The notes under the pieces: model-generated
Seen by the model: the letters and a program-made list of their open reading frames with translations, nothing else
What the model was told of the DNA's origin: nothing
Databases searched by the model: none
From: Glandiceps talaboti
Lineage: Eukaryota; Hemichordata; Enteropneusta; Spengelidae
NCBI RefSeq assembly: GCF_964340395.1
Contig: NC_135568.1
Span: 12,084,276-12,148,275, forward strand
Length of the DNA stretch: 64,000 nucleotides
Reading direction: 5' to 3'
Program-made: the position numbers and the translations under genes
Shown: in pieces, positions 54,101-60,100 of the stretch
Position numbering within the stretch: position 1 is the first letter of the stretch
How the letters are laid out: every line of letters starts with the position of its first letter

Positions 54101-57100
54101 CCAAGCTATTACACAAGAAATATGGTTAATGAATGAACACAATTACGTGACTAATCACATCCTGTTCTTCATCATGTTATACTCAGATTCGGAATGAGGC
54201 CCTCTATCAGACATATTAGCTTTCTTGATTGGCTAGGACAGAAAAAAAGTCAGGGCAATGCACTGGCTAGACTGTAGGTTTATAATCAACTCAAGGAATG
54301 TATTGAAATATTTAAAGCTGGTGTAAAAGTGGGGAATTGTAAAAATTTATGACACATGAAGTGGGTCATTAGTTGGTTTAAATTTATACATTCCAACATA
54401 AACAAGTTTCAAGACTTATATATCATCTAACCATCAATAAAATACACATATTTCCGTTGCTGTATTCTTTTTTTCAACAGAGGGAAATTTGGAACCGTCT
54501 ACCGATGCATTGAAAATGGCACTAATAAAGTATGGGCTGCCAAGTTTATCAAATGCAAAGCATCTGAGAAGGAAGCAGTCAAGCGGGAAATCAGCATCAT
54601 GAATAAATTACAACATCCAAAACTGTTACAATGTGCTGACGCTTTTGAAACAACATCAGAAATTGTTATGATACTTGAATTGTAAGTGTTAAAATCATTA
54701 AACTTTACAGCTATCATTTAACTGTATTTTTTACAATCTTTTCACACAGGGAACCCATTATGCATTTTTTGTAAAGTGATAAGTACTGCTTCAGTGCTGT
54801 TTATGTGTTTCTTAGGCTGGAAAATTACATGGAGGAGTTGCATTATATTGTGTAATAAAGTGTTTATTGATGTTGTCACTAAAGTTTTCAGGGGATCAGA
54901 AAAGGGTCTTTGTCACTAAGCTCAACTAATCCGGATCTGGGTTAACAATTGATACCAAGCTATTGACCTTGTGTGAAATTAGAGTATCTATGTATTACAT
55001 AGATACTATGTTTTGACATTTTACCACATAAATCACATCAAATTCAGGTCTACAAGTTTCACACTTTTTGTCAGTTTTATGATCATATTTGTACCATCAT
55101 TCCAAATGGGCATGAAAATGCGAAAGTTATACACATTTGGGGATAATATTTACTACATGTTAAAATGCATTCTACATACAAATTGAAGCATTGTACATTT
55201 TACCACATTCAAATCTCAATACCACTCCATTGAATATTCACTGTAAAACTTTCCCACATTTTTGTCACTTTTGATTATAAATTTTACTATCATTCCGAGA
55301 GGACATAAAAATGCTGACGTTACAGACATTTGAGGGTAATTTTTGCTGATAGGCACTTGCTGTATTCTACATACATACCAAAGCATACTTAATCATTTAA
55401 TGATCACCTGAGGCTGACACAACTCAAACCTGGTATTTGGACATAATATTGAAATGTTTCAATGACAGAAATATATCAAAATATTGACAACTGTGCTAGC
55501 AATACAGAATAGGGAGCTTGCAATCCAGACTGAGGACGCTCAGAGGCAAAGGACTATGAGATATCTGTAGTTATCAGAGTCGTAATACCTAATCTAGAGC
55601 TAGCAATAGAATGACCCTCCTACAATGATCAGGGTAACCATGACAACATTATTTTTGGTTACAAACTACTAACAATATTGTTTACAATATTGATTGATTG
55701 ATATTTATTATATTTCCCATGATGCAACATTCAACATGGCAGGTTTGGAAGTTCCTTATTGGTATAAATTATACACATACCAATGAAAAGTGACAAAACA
55801 TGATAGTGAAATCAAAAGTTGTTAAATGGAGAATGTGTAAAGATAAAATGTTGTAAATCTAAGAGCAAAGTCTGAGATAAGCTTGTAGGAAATATGTCAA
55901 GTTAGCTTGGTATCTAATTGCTTTCTTATCAATAGAGAGAGATATTTATGGACACCATGACATTGTAGGCTAGTATGTAGTAAGTAGAGTTTCTCTCTGA
56001 ACAAGGTAATAAGGGTGCAAAGGCCACTTGTACTTTCTGAACACCCTTAGAGTCTATGATAAAATGAACATGCAAACCTCACTCATTTAACGTCAAATGA
56101 TTGATGTAAAGCTAAACTTTGTAGACTGGTAGACTGGTGAACAACAAGTCCATAGGTGTGGATGAAAAGCTTCAGTTTTAGCTTTCACTAACTATAACTT
56201 GTGTGCAGTTTTTTTTTTAAATATAAATCTCTATCTTCAAAATTATATGAACATTGACCAAACCTAAAAATTCTCCCTTCCTGGTTTCAAACTACACTAG
56301 TTAATGATTACTCTTCCTTCAAGACATGAACATTTAATATGGAGAATTCTGTCAAGAAGTCAAGAGTCAGATTTAGCCAGGAGACAGTCCAGAGGATATT
56401 GGTTGCTTTGAAGACCTGTCTCTCTTAGTGTAGTGTAGTGACAAGAGATTCTGCGCCACAGATAGCCTAGACTAGCCAGTAGTAAAATAATGTTGAAGTT
56501 CAGACCATGAAGTTCTGTCTTAGGGTATAGTGAGAAGAGATTCCATGCCACAGATAGCCTAGACTAGCCAGTAGTAAAACAATGTTGAAGTTTAGACCGT
56601 GAAATTCTGTCTTAGGGTAGTGAGAAGAGATTCTATGCCACAGATAGCCTAGACTAGCCAGTAGTAAAATGATGTTGACTGTGAGTTTTGTCTTACTGTA
56701 GTGAGAAGAGATTTGATGCCACAGATAGCCTCTAGACTAGCTAGTAGACAGACTTTAATAATGTTGTAAAGTTTAGACTGATCACAAGCCAACATTCATA
56801 TTACTATCTATTCAGTCTTAAGTCTTTTTTATCAGTTCAGCTATCTGGTAAATAAAATTTGGATATCTGAGAGATACTTGCAAATTAAATTTTTATCTTA
56901 ACTCCTGGTTAATGAAAAATAGACAGACAACCATAACTAAGTGTGTCACCAAGTTTACACAGTGTCTGATGTGGTCAATGTCTGTTGTAATGTCCGAGTT
57001 GGTTCTCAGAAACTTAAAATTAATTATACAGTGGACAACATACAACACTGCAGATAAATGAGTTACAAAAGGGCTGTTCCGACCGGCATTTTGTTTGTTT

Positions 57101-60100
57101 TTGGTTTGAAGCAATATTTTTCAAAAATGAAAACAATTATTAGAAGATAAAATAAAATCCTGACCTACCTACCCTTTTCTATGATGCCATGTTACCAGAA
57201 ACACGCAATTATTTTTTTGTCTGCCTTACAATAACATCAATCGTTCAGTTTTCCTTAAGTTGATCACATTTTTCAGTACTTTCCAAGACTTCCCAGGAGT
57301 CCTTTAAAATTCCAGGACTTCCCTGGAGCAAATGAACACTGTGAAATGCTCACAATTTTGAATTTTTTCGTTCCATCCACAGAGTTGGAGGTGGTGAATT
57401 ATTTGAACGTGTGATAGATGATGATTATATTTTAACTGAGAAAGAAGTTATTATCTTTATGAGGCAAATATGTGATGGACTTCAGTACATGCACCAACAA
57501 CAAATACTTCATCTTGACTTGAAACCAGAAAACATTCTATGTGCCAGCAAAAAGAGTAACAAAATCAAACTGATAGACTTTGGTTTGGCTCGCAAGTATG
57601 ATCCTAAGGAAAATCTGAAAGAGATGGTAGGAACACCGGAATTTGTTGCTCCTGAAGTCATCAACTTTGAAGCACTAAGTCTGGCAACAGACATGTGGAG
57701 TGTTGGTGTAATCTGTTATGTTTTGTTGAGTGGTCTGTCTCCATTCATGGGAGACAACGATGCTGAAACACTGACCAATGTGACAATAGCAGAATGGGAC
57801 TTTGAAGACGAAGCATTTGATGAAATCTCAGATGATGCTAAGGATTTTATTGACCAACTTTTAATCAAAGAAAAAGCGTAAGTTATCTTTTTATGTATAT
57901 TTGCCATCAAATAACAGAACCAGAGAGTGCATTAACCCTTTAAAGTGGCCATATGGACGAGGATCGAGTGTTTATGTTGGATTTTTAATCAATTTTATCA
58001 TGGCTTCCTACTTGAAATATCAATGTGAAACAACATATGCCAAGTCCTTGTTTGTAACTTGATCAATTGTAAAAGACTGAAAATGTGTAAAATGTTTAAT
58101 ATTGTACATAAAATAACAAATTTTTTATACATTTTTTACCTTTTTGCAATGTATTGAGTTAATACAATCAATCAATCTTTATTGCGTAACATCATGCTTT
58201 AGCGAGCATGGTAAAGCATACAAAAATAAGTAAATAAAATACAATCATTTAGCCAACTGCTATATTTTTACATTAACAAGAAAGTTTCCAAGAGAAAGTT
58301 TAAAAACAAAAACATGGTATGGGTTGTCTCACATTTATTTTTCAAGTAGGATGCCATAATAAAACTGCTTTACAAATTAAAAATCCAACATAAACACTCA
58401 ATTCTCATCAATATGGCCAGTTTAAAGCCTTGACACCCTATAATTAGGCTGTAATTACATAGTTAATAACTAAACTTCAATATCAGTCTTATAATTGTCA
58501 ATTTTCTGGTTCCAAGATGTATTGCGTAAGATGAAGTCATTTACATGATTACATTTAGGCTAGTTTTGAAATAACGTTTTCATCATTTCTGTCATAAAAT
58601 CTGACAAAAATACAGGCATAAAATTAAATTTATCTACACTTCAAATAATTCAGTTTCTAGAATTTTCTTTTCGTAAATTTGTACAGTGGTGTAATGATCA
58701 AGTCAGCATGTCTGAAGTGGTATCAGTATCAAGCAAGCATAGCTTCCTAAAGTACCAAGTCACGGTATTATCACACACATAGGATTTACCACATGTTCTA
58801 CCCAAGGACAACGTGATAAACTAGAACAATATCCTTGTACATGTGTACACAAATATTGACAGTAGCAATTCTGAGCCTTTATTTCCTCTTTGTACTACCA
58901 ATACAACTGGCAACCCTAACAGTACATTCCTCTACATACAGAACGTACATAAATATTGACTATCTTGAAAGTTTTCACTCAAAGAGTTTATCAGCCTCAT
59001 TTTACCTCCATGGACACACACTGAATAAGATCAATTGCCCCACTTTTTTATCAAAACACTACATTTAAAGTTTAACCTTGTACACAGTGACTTCATGTAA
59101 ACTTTATAACTTGTATTTAATCACATGTATCCCTTGGTATTGCTAGGACTTATCTGTAAGGAACTTTTAATAACAGAGACTTTCTTAGAGTCCCATGGGA
59201 GGGGGTTAAAACTACATCAAGTTATCAGTATTGTAACTGCAGTGTAGTAGAAATGCAGGTAATAAAGTTGGTGAAATGTACCAGGTCCTGAGTTCTGCTG
59301 TCATTCTAGCAGGTTCCCTATCAATGTTATGGTAGTCAGCAGTTATAAAAATCTAATTCCCTATACCGTCATTCTAGCAGGTTCGACCCCTACCAATATT
59401 TTGTTATGGGTAGTCAATAGTTAAAGTCTAATTCTCCATGCTGTCATTCTAGCAGGTTCCCTACACTACCAATGTTTTTGTTCTGGGTAGTCAATAGTTA
59501 AAATCTACCTGAATTGCCCACGCTGTCATTCTCCCAGGTTCCTAACCAATGTTTTTGTTATGGGTAATAAGTAGGGAAAGTCTCAGCAAGTTTCCCAGTC
59601 ATTAAACCAAGGTTCCCTACCAATGGTTTTATTATGGGTTATGCAGTACAGTAAAATCCACCCCATTCTACCAGGGTCCTAACCAAGGTTCCCTACCAGT
59701 GTTTGTGTTATGGGTAATTGACTACATTGAAAATAAGACATACTTTACAATTGACTTTCCCCTTTTACAATAACAGTACCAGGGTTCTAAAAACCTATCA
59801 ATAAAATGCTGTGATACAGAAAGTGGCCATGTCACTACCATAGTTGTCTAGGCTATCTGTGGCTCTGGATTTCAAGAAGGGTGACTGGGAAGAGAGCTCT
59901 TGAGATACAAAGCCACAGATAGCATTTAGACTACTGCTATAGAGCTGAAAATGATAAAAACACCAGTCCACTTTAATGGGATAGACCACAGTCCGTCTAT
60001 CACAACCTAGCAAATCATCAGAATACATGAACTATCAACAGCTGAGACTGAGAATCACACCTCATAACAATAATGGTTGCCAGACTAGTGATAAAAACCA

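Larger units (their letters stand above)
54682..57382 (+). other. Intron 24
   Basis: 2.7 kb. Contains a roughly 180-bp duplication (55012-55390), MITE family C copy 2 and a roughly 90-bp tandem repeat (56440-56780). Confidence 0.7.
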
